The notes under the pieces: model-generated
What the model was told of the DNA's origin: nothing
The model's database searches: none
The model's input: only the letters and a program-made list of their open reading frames with translations
Assembly: GCA_949825045.1 (NCBI GenBank)
Contig: OX463807.1
Span: 12,859,501 to 12,923,500 of the forward strand
Direction of reading: 5' to 3'
DNA from: Argyresthia goedartella
Taxonomy: Eukaryota > Arthropoda > Insecta > Lepidoptera > Argyresthiidae
Length of the DNA stretch: 64,000 bases
Position numbers and translations under genes: made by a program
In this document: piece by piece, positions 32,645 through 43,873 of the stretch
Position numbering within the stretch: position 1 is the first letter of the stretch
Layout: the number at the start of each line of letters is the position of its first letter

Positions 32645-32983
32645 ATCAAAGAAAAAATTATCATTTTCAAATATAGGAAACGTCAACAATATTAACAGGA
32701 TTAATCTATAGAACCGTATTACTAAGCCACAGCTTAAGAATGAGTTCATTAAAAATCGATCCAATAATACGATGAAATCAACTAGCTTTAAAACCGATAC
32801 TACAACTTACAAACATCTCAACTAATCCATTGGAATTCAGTAAACTATCTTTTACTATTAACAGTTTAAGATAATCGCCGTGAGTTGCAACCAATTACCC
32901 AAGTTAAAATACTACAAAGAATCTCGAATATGTATCGAATACCCGAGTTATCCCACATCAGAAATTACTTTCATTGAAAAACC
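32645..32983 (-). other. Element X internal sequence, no gene
   Basis: AT-rich continuation of the X 3' region between the H target duplication and solo LTR Y. Nothing coding seen. Confidence 0.5.
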
Positions 32984-34099
32984 TGTCGTGTAAAAATATT
33001 AATCTAACCAGAACCTAACAGAAAACAACCAGGATAAAATTTAGAAATGACAGTTTATTAGGGCTATATACAATGTCTTAAGAAAAATGATAGGAGGATG
33101 AAGGTGGATGAAATGAGACAGGTTTTATAAAAATACAGATGTCTAGATAAAAAAAAGGAAGCGGAGGACACGGAGAGTAGGAGGCCGATGAAGTAGTAGA
33201 CGTCTGGTGAACCGGTCAGTGGAGGCACTGGTGGGCGATTTAGGAGTTGCAGTCGGAGAATATGGCCGGCGGCCAATCGGTCATCAGACCCCGACGGGCA
33301 GCAGGAGTAGGGGCCCTGGTAGCGACACGCCGGCCAGGGTAGAGGCCCACAGCGTGTCGGCCTGAAGTCACTGATGAGCAGGTGTAACAGAGAACGGGCA
33401 GGTGAAGTGGAGACCCAACGAAGCGCTGGCCAGGGTAGAGGCTCGCCAAGTCAGGAGGCGTAGCAGTAGCGGCTCGCAGGATCCCGGGGCAGTGCGACCC
33501 CGGGATAAGGCCTTTAGGTGATGCTTCTTGCTCAAAAGCTGACGTGAGACTCCAGAATTTCAGAAATTTTCCGCTCTTATACCCTTTTTGGAGAGTTCTA
33601 AAAATTATTTAAATTAAAAGCAATTTTTGTGAGTGGCCAAGAGAGAAAAAGTATTTTTGTAAAAGTATTGAAGCAAACATATCAGACCGCTAACGAGTTT
33701 GAATGGACATTGCCATGACAACCAGATAAACAACAACATAATAAATGTCAGATTTTGGTTTCAGGCTCGTAATAGAAAAATTAACAAGTTCACATAGCCA
33801 AAATTACATAACAGCGAAAGATAAAAGAGTAGCGCACCAGCGCGCACGAAGCCCGAGATTGCAGAGTTTCGGAGAAAGCCAAATACAAGGTCACCAAAGG
33901 TAAACCCCTTCGCTATCGATTTAGAGGTGCTGATAGTGTGAAAATATGAAGCGAAAATGATTTGTTAATGTGTTCTTATGGTTTAAAACGTTACAGGGTC
34001 CTATGAAAATAAAGGTGAAACAAAATATACAGCTATACAGCTCAGCAAGTATCCAGCTGAACATACTGGAAAATGACATGTAAGTAGCATAACACTACA
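32984..34099 (-). repeat. Solo LTR of Gypsy-type family Y (minus orientation)
   Basis: The 1116-bp sequence reads TGTAGTG...CACGACA on the minus strand and is flanked by a 4-bp duplication AACC (32980-32983 and 34100-34103). A TATA-like box lies near 33586. A lone LTR with its own target duplication is the product of LTR-LTR recombination. It shares most of its length with 39435-40572. Confidence 0.88.
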
Positions 34100-34103
34100 A
34101 ACC

Positions 34104-34515
34104 TTCGTTACCAACTTTATGAACAACCCTTACTCTCCCCTTACCAAATTATCCCAACTTTATACTTTAAGAACGCAGGAACCAAAACAGAACCCTATGA
34201 CGAATAGCTATTGCCTCGTCATACTGCTCTCAAAGATAAAACCAGGCAAATGGTTCAAACAATTATACGAACTGTCGTTTATAAAAGTTTCTCATATAAA
34301 GGTAATCTACCACGGAAATCTAGTATGTTACAAATATTTCTTGGGTCTTTGGTGAACGGTCCTCATCAGACTTCATAGTTCAGCAACAACATGAAAAGAA
34401 ACACCGGTTAATAAACAATTCATAACAATACCGCATACATAAACCACAAACCAACAACCGGGATAAAATTATATTATACTCCTAATGTATAATTATTTAA
34501 TGTCAGACGAACTCC
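34104..34515 (-). other. Element X sequence between integrase stop and solo LTR
   Basis: Non-coding downstream part of X. A plus frame at 34119-34355 (78 codons) has no recognisable homology. Confidence 0.45.
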
Positions 34516-35279
34516 TCAACGTAGCACAAAGCGTTTTAAACGATTTGTGTTAATAATTACGCCCCGTGACCGTGAGTTCAGACGACGAATCAGCACATTA
34601 GACCTCCCAACGATCTCAATGACCTTGTATGGTCCCTGATACAGACGTGCCAACTTCATACATCTTCCCGTTATCCGCCTTGGTACGTATAACAAAACTA
34701 AGTCATTCACCCGGAACGATCTGGGTTTTGATCTCATATCGTAATACCTTTTTGTACACGCGTTCGCAGTATTCCCTAACGCCTTAGTCAGCAGCCTTCC
34801 CATACGATTTACCCTTTCATCTATCGTTTCGTCTAAACGTTTAATCCTAATGATCGACCCACCACTGAGCACTGTTCCCTACCAAATAAAATATTATACG
34901 GAGACACTTTCGTTGACGCCTGCACGCAAGTGTTATACGCATATACTACCAAAGGTAAAACTGAGCACCATTGTCTTTGATTACTACCTAAATATTTAGA
35001 TAAAATCGAAGTTAACGTTCTATTAATTCGTTCTACCAAACCGTTACTCTGTGGGTGAAACGAACTTGTATGTATCATTTTAGCCTCAAACTGTTCTGCC
35101 GTTTCTTTTACGATTCCCGCCGTAAAAACTGTACCTCTATCTGAAATAATTTCCATAATCGGCCCGAACCTACAGAAAACTTCCTCAACTAAAAACCGCA
35201 CTACATCTTCCGATGTAACCCTAGGTAACGCCTTAAATATCGCAAACCGCGACGCATACTCTACCGCGACTATATAAAA
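34516..35279 (-). pseudogene. pol: Element X pol: integrase core and C-terminus
   Basis: Minus frames 35279-34833 and 34872-34516 overlap with a shift near 34850. The first has the integrase core: VAVEYASRF, IISDRGTVFTA (second Asp) and FHPQSNGLVERINRTL (Glu). The second has the C-terminal NDLVLLYVPRR, LYQGPYKVIEI part, typical of Ty3/Gypsy integrase. The upstream half is separated by the CR1-like C insertion at 35280-37208. Confidence 0.85.
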
Positions 35280-37208
35280 GGAAGCCACTCTTCAGAGTCT
35301 GCGCTCTAGGTCATTACCCAACACCACTCCTTTCAACCTTAGCAATGTTGGAAGCGACACGGTTAAGAAAGCATTTCTAGCAATTAGCTCCAAAGCTGTA
35401 GGAGATGATAATATCTGTCAACGAATGATTCTAACTATCCTTGATGATCTGCTTCCGGCCATAACACATATTTTAAATTTCTCCATTTCCAATTGTTCTT
35501 TCCCTACTGCTTGGAAACAAGCATTAGTTATCCCTCTCCCCAAAACATCCAATCCCACCTCCTTTAAAGAGTATCGCCCCATTTCTATCCTGCCGATCCT
35601 TTCTAAAGTCCTCGAATCCATTGTCCATACTCAGCTCTCCCATTATCTATCCTCTAAAAATCTACCTAATCCTTTTCAGTCTGGCTTTAGAACGGGTCAT
35701 AGTACTGTTACGGCTTTATTAAAAGGGACCGATGATATTCAGGTCGCCATGGATCAAAGGCAGCTCTCGGTGCTGGCTCTGCTGGACTTCAGCAGTGCTT
35801 TTAACTGTGTTGACTTCGACATTCTCGTTGAACTTCTCAAATCTCTTAACGTCTCCTCCCTCTCTGCCAGCTGGTTTGACTCTTACCTAAGGAACCGAAA
35901 ACAGCGTATCAAGTCGGAGGATGCTTGTACGGAGTGGTGTGACCTCTCTTCCGGTGTCCCCCAAGGTGGCATTCTCTCTCCTCTTCTATTCTCGATATTT
36001 ATCAATTCCATATCCGATGTCCTCTCTTCTTCCTATCATCTCTACGCGGATGACCTTCAGATCTATCGTCACTTCTCTCCTGATGATGTAAATTCCGCTG
36101 TGGAAGCGTTAAACGCTGACTTGGCTGGTATTAGTGGATGGGCATCGTCATTTGGGTTGCTGGTTAATCCGAATAAGTCCCAGGCCATGATTATAGGTAC
36201 CAGACACTCTTTAAACACGTTGCAGCAATTGTCTGTCCCTTCTGTAATTTATAACGGTACTGTAATCAAGTATAGCGATAAAGCTAAAAACCTGGGTGTC
36301 ATCTTTGATAATCAATTGTCCTGGTCAATGCATGTTAATGAGGTCAGCAGGCGAGTTTACGCAACTTTTCATTCCCTCAGGAGACTTCAGAACTTTCTTC
36401 CTCGCCAGACCAAAATAACTCTCGCTCAGTCCCTTCTTCTCCCCCTCATTGATTATGTGATGATGTTTGCTGGGTGAGCGCAAATAAAGAACAACTGAAC
36501 AAACTCGAACGACTTCAAAATCTCTGGATTCGGTTCATCTTCGGACTGCGCAAGTATGACCACGTATCTCAGCATCGCAGGGAGCTGAAGTGGCTACCGA
36601 TTCGGCTTCGACGGGACTCTCATATCCTGTGTTTCCTTTATAATATTTTGTGGAACCCTCGTTACCCTAACTTCCTACGTGATCGCTTCGATTTTCTTTC
36701 TTCAAGCAGGCCTCGGAGAACTCATATGGCGTCTACGCTCAAAGCTCCAGATCGCTCCACTGCAGCCTACGAGCACGGGTTCAGAATCCGAGCCGTACGA
36801 CTATGGAATGAGCTTCCTTGCACTATCAGGGACAGTCGATCTCTAAATATATTCAAAAACCGGCTAAAGAAGCACTATCTCTCCCTTTCCAGATAGATAA
36901 TATATATATATTTGTATGTATTAGTTTATTATACGGTTTATTCATATTTTTACGTTGTATTTAAGTAATTGTGTATGCAGTCTATTTTTAGCAATTAGGG
37001 TTATCAGTATAATACATACTGTTTGTAGTATATATTAGTCGTAGTATTTATAGAGTTTTATTGTACGCGCAGGTCTTCCCCCGCTCAACCATCACCTCTC
37101 CCACCATCTTGGTTTGCTGGAAGAAATCTCTTTTGAGAGATAAGCTCGCCTTTGATAAGTTATCTGTATGACTGTTTTGTGTAGTACAATAAAGAAATTA
37201 CAAATTAC
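35280..37208 (+). mobile_element. CR1-like element C, truncated copy with RT
   Basis: The copy begins inside the RT N-terminus and runs to a (AATTACA)-like tail near 37208; AAAA flanks both ends (35276-35279, 37209-37212). The frame from 35284 to TGA 36475-36477 encodes RT (ISSKAVGDDNICQ, KEYRPISILPILSK, LDFSSAFNCVD, GVPQGGILSP, YADDLQIYR near 36045). A frame change near 36460 (expected DYADVCW region) separates the C-terminal part 36474-36896. Protein sequence closely follows that of 47648-50515, so same family. Gypsy-X integrase is interrupted here. Confidence 0.9.
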
Positions 37209-37212
37209 AAAA

Positions 37213-39434
37213 TCGGTTATCTCTCGACGAAAGTGGAAACGCTCCTAACACGTCGATTCCTACCTTCTCAAAAATATGCGAGACCCTAATCGGCATCAAA
37301 TCTGCTACGCTTTTAACTAATTTCCTTTCTTGAAACGGCACGCACGAAGCTATATAACGCTCTATCTCCTTATCGGCTTTCGGCATGAAATATTTCGACC
37401 GAAACCTCTTCAACGTCTTTGCGAGACCCGAATGACCTCCTGTCTGCGCCTCATCATGTAATTCGTTCATTACATTTTGAAACAAAGACCTAGGCAATAC
37501 TAATACCTCCCTAATTACTCCATCTCTACGTACGCTTTTATATAATAAATTATTTCTCAAACAAAAACCGCTACGCCACGCTTCCGGACGTTCACTCAAC
37601 CGCGTTAACCATCTACTACAAAATGAATCGTTCTCTTGATCCGCCTGTAACGACTCTACATTAATACTAAAAACTTCCAAAGCATCATCTTCAGGTTCAG
37701 AACGAGAAGAAGACTGAGGTTCTTCTGTTTCCCGTTATCCTTCTTCCATTAGCGGATTCCTACTCAAAAAATCTACCACTACATTGCTTTTCCCCGAGCA
37801 ATGAACTATCTCGAAATCCCATTCTTGTATCGCTAACGCCCATCGCGCTAACCTACCAGACATATATTTTTTCTACTGTAACCAACATAATGCGCTATGG
37901 TCTGTAACAACCTGAAAATACGATCCCCAAAGATAATGCCTATAGTGCCTTAACGCCCATACTAACCCCAGACACTCATTCTCCGTCGTACTATATTTTT
38001 TCTCCGCATCCGTTAACTTCCTAGACGCATAGGCAACCGGACTCATTTTTTAAACGCCCTGCATCAACACTGCACCTAACGCCTCGTTAGACGCATCCAC
38101 ATAAACCCTCGTATTAACCGACTTATACCCCGAATAATACGAAAGTATTGGCGCACTACACATAACCTTCTTAATTAATCGAACGAATTCTGCAATTCTT
38201 CATTCCATTGAAACTTTACCCCCTTTATCAATAATTTTGTGAGAGGTAACGATATTCTCGCAAAATTCTATACAATTTTTCTATAATAAGAAAATAAACC
38301 TAATAATTGTTTCACATCCTTCGTAGATGTGGGAGTTGGAACCTGTTGCATAGCCTTCAGCTTTTTCTCACTAGGTTTTACTCCTACATTCGAGATTAGA
38401 TAACCTAGCATCTCAATCTCGCAAAAACCGAATTTACATTTGGATGGCTTGAAGGTCAAGTTCGCTTCTCTAAACCACCCAAAAACTTTCTGCAACGTAT
38501 CGGTAAACTCCTCGAACGTTCTACCATACACAATTACATTGTCTACGTAAACCATAACCCCTTTAAATCTTAAATCCGCTAAAACTTTTCCATGATCCGT
38601 TGGAAAACTGCTTGACTCGTTGAAAACCGAACGGAACAACATTAAATTCATAAAAAAGAAAGCCGTTTTATGCCTACCTTCCATAATAACCGTCTGCCAA
38701 TAACCTGAATTGAGATCTAACTCCGCAAAATACTTGGCCCCGGCCAAACTATCGGCAATGTCTTCTATCCGCGTAATAGGATAACTATCCCTACAAATTT
38801 TCTTATTTAATTTCCGATAATCTACACAAAACCTCCATGAATTATCGGGCTTTTTAATTAACACAACGGGCGCAGCATAAGAACTAGTGGATTCCCTAAT
38901 AACACCTAGTTTCAACATCTCCGCGACCTGCTCCTCAATAATTTCTCGTTGCACCGGCGAAACGCGATACGGGTGACAATGAACCGGCTCTTCATCATAA
39001 GTCTTAATATCGACCGACACTATCTCCGACCTACCTAACTGGTCAGTTGCAAACGCAAATCTATCCGCATTCCTATCCAACAACGCCAATAATACCTGCT
39101 TATCATTCCAACATAAACCCTCATTCACGATAAACCGTTTATCTTCTACCACAAACGCAAATTCGCACGAATCCGATAACCCCGAGAAGTAAACGTAATC
39201 GCCCTTTCTTAACTCCTGAAAGTCGATAAAATCTATCACGTCACGATCCTCGATAACCGTGGTTTCCCCGAAGTTCACTTGTTTCCTTCTAGAACCGTCT
39301 AGAAAGTCCGACCCTATCTTTTGTTTTGAAAGAATCCCTACGCACATGACATTTCGTTTTACCGGTATCGTGTTTTGTTTCGTATGGAAATTATTGAAAA
39401 ACGGTATTTTTCCCTGGAAAAAACACATACACGA
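37213..39434 (-). pseudogene. pol: Element X pol: RT, RNase H, integrase zinc domain
   Basis: Minus frame 39428-38268 encodes a protease-RT linker and Ty3/Gypsy RT (VVLIKKPDNSWRFCVDYRKL, AELDLNSGYWQ, MVYVDNVIVYG near 38550). The usual YVDD box reads YVDN here. RNase H follows in 38260-37690 (YVDASNEALGAVL near 38100) with several stops. The integrase zinc domain is in 37680-37213 (H...HSGLAKTLKRF...C..C, with one Cys changed: SCVPFQER). It is inactive. Confidence 0.85.
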
Positions 39435-40572
39435 TGTAGTGTTATGCTACTTACATGCTGTTCTTGCTTCCTATTCCTTAGCTCCAGCTCCACCATCAGT
39501 CTTTTTTGTTTGTCCTTCAGGGTACCTTGCTCTATTACGCTGGATACTTGGTGAGCTGTGCAGCTTATTATTTGTCATCACCTTTATTTCCATAGGACCC
39601 TGTAACGTTTTAAACCATAAGAACTCATTAACAAATCATTTTCGCTCTGCATTTTCATGCTATCAGCACTTCTAAATCGATAGAAAAGGGGTTTACCTTT
39701 GGTGACCTTGTTTTTGGCTTTCTCCGAAACTCTGCAATCTCGGGCTTCGTGCGCGCTGGTGCGCTATCTTTTTTTCTTTCACTGTTATGTAATTTACTGC
39801 ATGGTTTTCGTATTGTTTACCGAATTACGAGCCTGAAAAGAAACTTTGACGTTTGTTGACGTCTTTGTTTATCTGGTTGTCATGGCAATGCCCATTCAAA
39901 CTAGTTGGCGGTCTGATATGTTTGCGTCAATACTTTTACAAAAATACTCTTTCTCTCTTGGCCACTCACAAAAATTACGTTTAATTTAAATAATTTTTAG
40001 AACTCTCCAAAAAGGGTATAAAAGCGGAACATTTCTTCAATTCTGCACAGTCTCACGTCAGCTTCTGAACTGGAAGTACCAGTTAAAGGCCTTATCCCGG
40101 GGTCGCACTACCCCGGGATCCTGCGAGCCTTCAAACTCCTTCAGATCTTCAAATAACCATCCTTCAAACTATGGGATTCCGCGAGTCGTGCCTACGCCGC
40201 GATCCTGCGAGCCACTGCTTCATCGGTCTCCTACTCCATTCTACAACGACGATTTCTACAACGGGATCCAGCGAGCCGTAGCTACAAGTACGCCGCTACC
40301 GTTCCTACAACGACGATTTCAACAACATCTACAACAACAAATATGCCTGCATCCTGGACACTAACTCCACCGGTTTTCTACTCTTCGTATCCTCCGCTTC
40401 CTTTTTATACTTAATTTGTCTTTTATAAAACTTGTTCTCATTTCATCCATCCTCATCTTCGCATCATCTTTTTATAGACTTTACTGTAAATATCCAATAA
40501 ACTGACAATTTAAATTTTATCCTGGTTGTTGTTTTCTGTTAGGTTCTGGTAGGTTCGTATCCTCACACGACA
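39435..40572 (+). repeat. Solo LTR of Gypsy-type family Y (plus orientation)
   Basis: 1138 bp, TGTAGTG...CACGACA, flanked by the 4-bp duplication ACGA (39431-39434 and 40573-40576). It sits inside X pol between protease and RT; the X frame is continuous when it is removed. It carries four degenerate copies of GGGATCCTGCGAGCC between about 40113 and 40277. Confidence 0.9.
40013..40024 (+). promoter_or_regulatory. TATA box in LTR Y
   Basis: GGTATAAAAGCGG lies inside the plus-oriented Y LTR; the minus-oriented copy has the related TATAAGAGCGG near 33580-33590. This probably marks the core promoter and the U3/R boundary just downstream. Confidence 0.5.
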
Positions 40573-40576
40573 ACGA

Positions 40577-40710
40577 ATGAACAAAATCAATATTCATAAC
40601 GTTCTTTACTAAAAAATCCACCCCTAAAATAATGCTATAATATAATCAGTTATTACTAAAAATTCCTGTGAAAAGTTAAAATTGTCCAAACTAAAATCTA
40701 TAACACATTT
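40577..40710 (-). pseudogene. pol: Element X pol: protease-end fragment
   Basis: On the minus strand, about 45 residues (CVIDFSLDNFNFSQEFLVI and then, after a shift, a GVDFL block) resemble the end of a retroviral-type aspartic protease and its link to RT. The DSG active site is absent. It ends abruptly at the X LTR, so gag and most of the protease are deleted. Confidence 0.5.
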
Positions 40711-41479
40711 CGAAGAAACTCTCACTGAAATAGTTGATACAATTACCAACGGGGGAGATGCCATGTTGATTGCGGCTGCATCTGGAGCTGCTCTTCTTTT
40801 TTGGACCAGTATAAAGCCTTACCCATTGACGGTCGCGATTGGCTGGCCACAGGCGGGCCTGTCCGGCATCGCACGCGGCACAGCCTGCAGCTTCTGTTGT
40901 TCAGCAGCACACGTATCCTCCTGAGGTTCCAGTATTTGGACAGTACATAGAAACCGCATCTAGTGCTGGTCGACTCGGCTTCGTGACGTCACTAGGTAGT
41001 GCCATATTTATACATGGATACAGTGGTAGCGAGTGTGCTCTGCTGCCAAGCCAGTCGTTTCGGCGTAGCGTTTTAGGGAACTTGTCTGTAGTCGTGTATA
41101 TCACATTGTGTACTGTAGGGTCCTAACCACTAGACGGTCACGGCCTATACTTGAACTCCCTAGCCCTACAGATTAGGTAGGCAATTATAAAGACGTTAAT
41201 AACACCAAACTTGTGTTTATTGATCGAATATGGTTACAATTTATATAAAAGGGATCAAACTGGCTCGAAAGCCATTAAGCTAATCCTAACTATATAATTT
41301 AGATCGGTCGCTGACCGAAGCCTAAGGTGAAGTGTGTCACATTGACTTTTCACATCAAAGCCTCTTTCTTTTTAAAATTACAAATTACGTAACAGTGTCA
41401 AAGCGAACACTCACTCTAAAGAGGCCCGTATACAATATAATCGCATAGACAAATATCGAACCTAACTATATACCTTACA
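40711..41479 (-). repeat. Second LTR of element X (5' LTR, 769 bp)
   Basis: Matches 29996-30764 over its full length (about 98% by eye). The sequence on its right has no polypurine tract, so this is not another 3' LTR. No primer binding site is visible on its left because X coding sequence directly follows. Confidence 0.75.
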
Positions 41480-41885
41480 GTACCGTGGTGAGAACTAAAA
41501 TAAAGGATCTATAATTAGGCCTAAGTGAATATCATTTGTTACCTCCAAAGTCCAAGTCCAAACGACTTTTTAGAAGCTGTGCAGTGACAAGTGTATACCT
41601 AAGCAAAGAGACGCGGGGTCGGGGCAACTCCCGGTTAAGAAGTCACACTTAACCGTATTTCAAAGTGGCAAGATGGGTGAAGGAGCGGGCCAAAACAAGG
41701 TCGGAATCAGCGCCGGACCCAGGATCTGAAATCAACCATCTGAAATAGCTTAAATTTCAGTGTCGGCGAGAATTCCGGAATTTTGGCAGCAGCCACCGCT
41801 TTTATGATTCGCGCAGTTTGAGGCGATATTCAGACAATGACAGAAATATGTCAAAATTAATAAGTTTATAAAGAAAAAAAAAAAT
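41480..41885 (+). other. 400 bp without recognisable gene
   Basis: Contains a hairpin CGGTTAAG...CTTAACCG (about 41631-41654) and an A-run (41872-41884). It may be the 5' UTR of the ORF1 remnant that follows. Confidence 0.4.
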
Positions 41886-42330
41886 ATGCTAAAAAATCAA
41901 AAAAAGGTTGTAACAAAGCTTCATAATAAAAGAAGGGTTTTGGATAAACTGGAGCTGTGTACTGCTCAGCTTAATTATAATCAGATTAGCTATGAGGACA
42001 ACATGCATGAGCTAAGATGCAAACTTGACCAGGCGAAGCGCTCCCTGGGGCACTACATTGGCCTCTATGACAAAACCAGAGCGGAAACCAGGGAACTGAA
42101 TCTAGCTATGGATGCAGTTCTCAGGTTAGCCTAGAAACTAAAATATTGGAGAGCTGCTGTTATGTGCCGCACTGTGCTCCGTCAGCTAATTCCCTTCTGG
42201 ATGTTAGCACTTCATATCCAGGTACAAAAACAATTATGTACAGCGATGAACATGGAAAAAATATGGGCCAATTACTAAATATGTATATGGAGCAAACGGT
42301 AATTAATAATTGTTTACCCAACTGTAATCT

Positions 42331-42476
42331 TGTTGGACATTAAGAACGCAACCTTCTTATTAGGCTTATTGTCTTAGCAACTATATGTGACATGTTTGTT
42401 GACTTCAATACAAAGAATACGTTTGTGCTTCACGTTCACGTTTTATTTCAACTCTTATTATCTTCCAAATCTATCA
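42331..42476 (+). repeat. 5' LTR of the Copia derivative
   Basis: TGTTGGACATTAAG...AAATCTATCA, 146 bp, repeated at 43041-43186. Confidence 0.93.
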
Positions 42477-42510
42477 TGGTATAAATATAAATAGAAATCG
42501 TGAGGCAGGT

Positions 42511-42973
42511 GTGATCATGATGGACCAAGAGAAATACATCAACCTGATGTTGGAACGGTTTGGTATGTCTGATTGCAAACCAGTTCGCACTCCGATAGAA
42601 GAGAATGCTAAATTTGAAAAGAATCCTGAAGACACACGTTTTTCTGTTTCAGAATGGATGTATTTCGTGGAACTCTTGCAAGCAACAGACAGTAGCACTT
42701 TCGACAGCGGAATCGGAATATATGGCGATGGCTTCAGCCACCCAGAAAGCTCTTTGGCTGCAGCAACTGCAGGCTGAACTAGGCCAAAGCGACGATGGTG
42801 CGCTTACCATACATTGCGACAACCAGAGTGCAATTCGATTGGCAACTAACGACTGTTACAAACCGAAGACTAAGCATATAGACATTCGTCTGCATTTTCA
42901 CAGAGAGTGTGTTGTTAAATCTAAAGTCAAGTTTGTATTTTTGAACGGGTGCAAATGGTGGCTGATAATTTAA
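42511..42973 (+). pseudogene. pol: Copia pol end: RT tail and RNase H, with deletion
   Basis: The first part (42511-42670) encodes the end of Copia RT (YINLMLERFGMSDCKPVRTPIEE). Then about 100 residues of the usual protein are missing and the frame changes, and 42670-42973 encodes RNase H (TVALSTAESEYMA, CDNQSAIRLATN, KTKHIDIRLHF). The codon at 42511 is GTG, and the whole N-terminal polyprotein is absent. A short shadow frame on the minus strand is not coding. Confidence 0.88.
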
Positions 42974-43040
42974 CAAAGGGAACTTCTCTTGTGAAGCATT
43001 TGTACTGCGGCGGTAAAATGGGTTTGCGTTCTATAGGGAG

Positions 43041-43186
43041 TGTTGGACATTAAGAACGCAACCTTCTTATTAGGCTTATTGTCTTAGCAATCATATGTGA
43101 CATGTTTGTTGACTTCAATACAAAGAATACGTTTGTGTTTTACGTTCACGTTTTATTTCAACTCTTATTATCTTCCAAATCTATCA
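43041..43186 (+). repeat. 3' LTR of the Copia derivative
   Basis: Second 146-bp copy, followed by target duplication AATCT. Confidence 0.93.
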
Positions 43187-43628
43187 AATCTGCATGATAT
43201 TATGCAAAAAGTAGATAAGGCTACATATAGTGATGACTGTTATTTAATCATATGGTAATAGGGGTAATGTGAACAAGTCTGACTTAATTAAATATTTAGG
43301 CAAGCTCTGTTCTTTAAAAGTAAAACAAACTGTTATGTTCACATTCCCTTACAGCGACAGCCTGCCACAATCAGAAAACAACCTTAGATATAAGCTGAAT
43401 ATGACCTTGTATACTATATCATGCAATAATAATATACATATAATGGATACTAACAATTTTGTTAGTAGAAATGAATATTAATTGACTAAAGCTAAATATT
43501 ACCTTCCTAGTTATTACAAAAGACAACTAGCCAATTCGCTGTCCTATTATTTTAATATAACAGCCAAAAATTTGGCTTCACATAATGCCTCTGTTGAGCA
43601 TTATACTGATGTTTCAAACAAAACCTTG

Positions 43629-43750
43629 TGTGACGTATGTTGTTGCTTAGCTACTAAAAAACATTGCTGTCTTAATATCTGAGAATAGGAAACACATTCT
43701 CTCCGAATAAAATATTGTTTAACGTTATACAAGCGCCTTTCTAATTCGCA
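43629..43750 (+). repeat. 5' LTR of BEL-2 (about 122 bp)
   Basis: Starts TGTGACGTATGTTG. The end is set at ...ATTCGCA because TGGCGACCGTGACT, a typical primer binding site, begins at 43757. The second copy is cut at 60655 after 38 bp, so the right end is inferred. It holds an AATAAA signal near 43708. Confidence 0.7.
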
Positions 43751-43756
43751 ATATTG

Positions 43757-43770
43757 TGGCGACCGTGACT
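43757..43770 (+). promoter_or_regulatory. Primer binding site of BEL-2
   Basis: TGGCGACCGTGACT lies just downstream of the LTR; this string is a common tRNA primer site in insect LTR elements (from memory, tRNA-Arg type). Confidence 0.6.
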
Positions 43771-43873
43771 TAAAAATATGGAGACCTGGAAGCGTAAACG
43801 TACGCAGTATAGGAGGGAATTTACAAGCCTCGCAGATAAAACAGTATGAGTAGTCGAAACAAATGACGAAGAC

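Larger units (their letters stand above)
29996..41479 (-). mobile_element. Gypsy-type LTR element X, decayed, with four insertions
   Basis: Two 769-bp repeats (29996-30764 and 40711-41479), differing at about 14 positions by eye, bracket a minus-strand Ty3/Gypsy pol. A polypurine tract lies just inside the left copy, making it the 3' LTR. Inserted in X are Jockey H (31353-32633), solo LTR Y (32984-34099), a CR1-like C copy (35280-37208) and a second solo LTR Y (39435-40572). Gag is missing: protease remnants abut the right LTR. No matching target duplication was found. Confidence 0.7.
42331..43186 (+). mobile_element. Copia element, 856-bp internally deleted derivative
   Basis: Two 146-bp LTRs (42331-42476 and 43041-43186; four differences by eye) and a 5-bp target duplication AATCT (42326-42330 and 43187-43191) define the element. 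Between them only 564 bp of pol end remain. A G-rich TAGGGAG tract precedes the 3' LTR. It cannot move without help from a complete relative. Confidence 0.93.
41886..43628 (+). pseudogene. Non-LTR ORF1-like remnant with coiled coil and SGNH-esterase-like blocks
   Basis: Frame 41886-42134 gives 82 residues of coiled-coil type (KLELCTAQLNYNQIS...LRCKLDQAKRSLG). After a shift, 42146-42330 has TIMYSDEHGKNMGQLL, similar to the GDS block of SGNH/GDSL esterases. After removal of the Copia insertion, 43192-43260 continues with YSDDCYLIIW, and 43269-43628 with LKVKQTVMFTFPYSD. Such esterase-like ORF1 proteins occur in some CR1-type elements. It is broken by shifts, the Copia and BEL-2. The assignment is by motif only. 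Confidence 0.5.

Noticed and set aside
32984..40572. One Gypsy element with inverted terminal LTRs
   Set aside because: Each LTR has its own 4-bp duplication and X pol resumes beyond both, so they are two solo LTR insertions.
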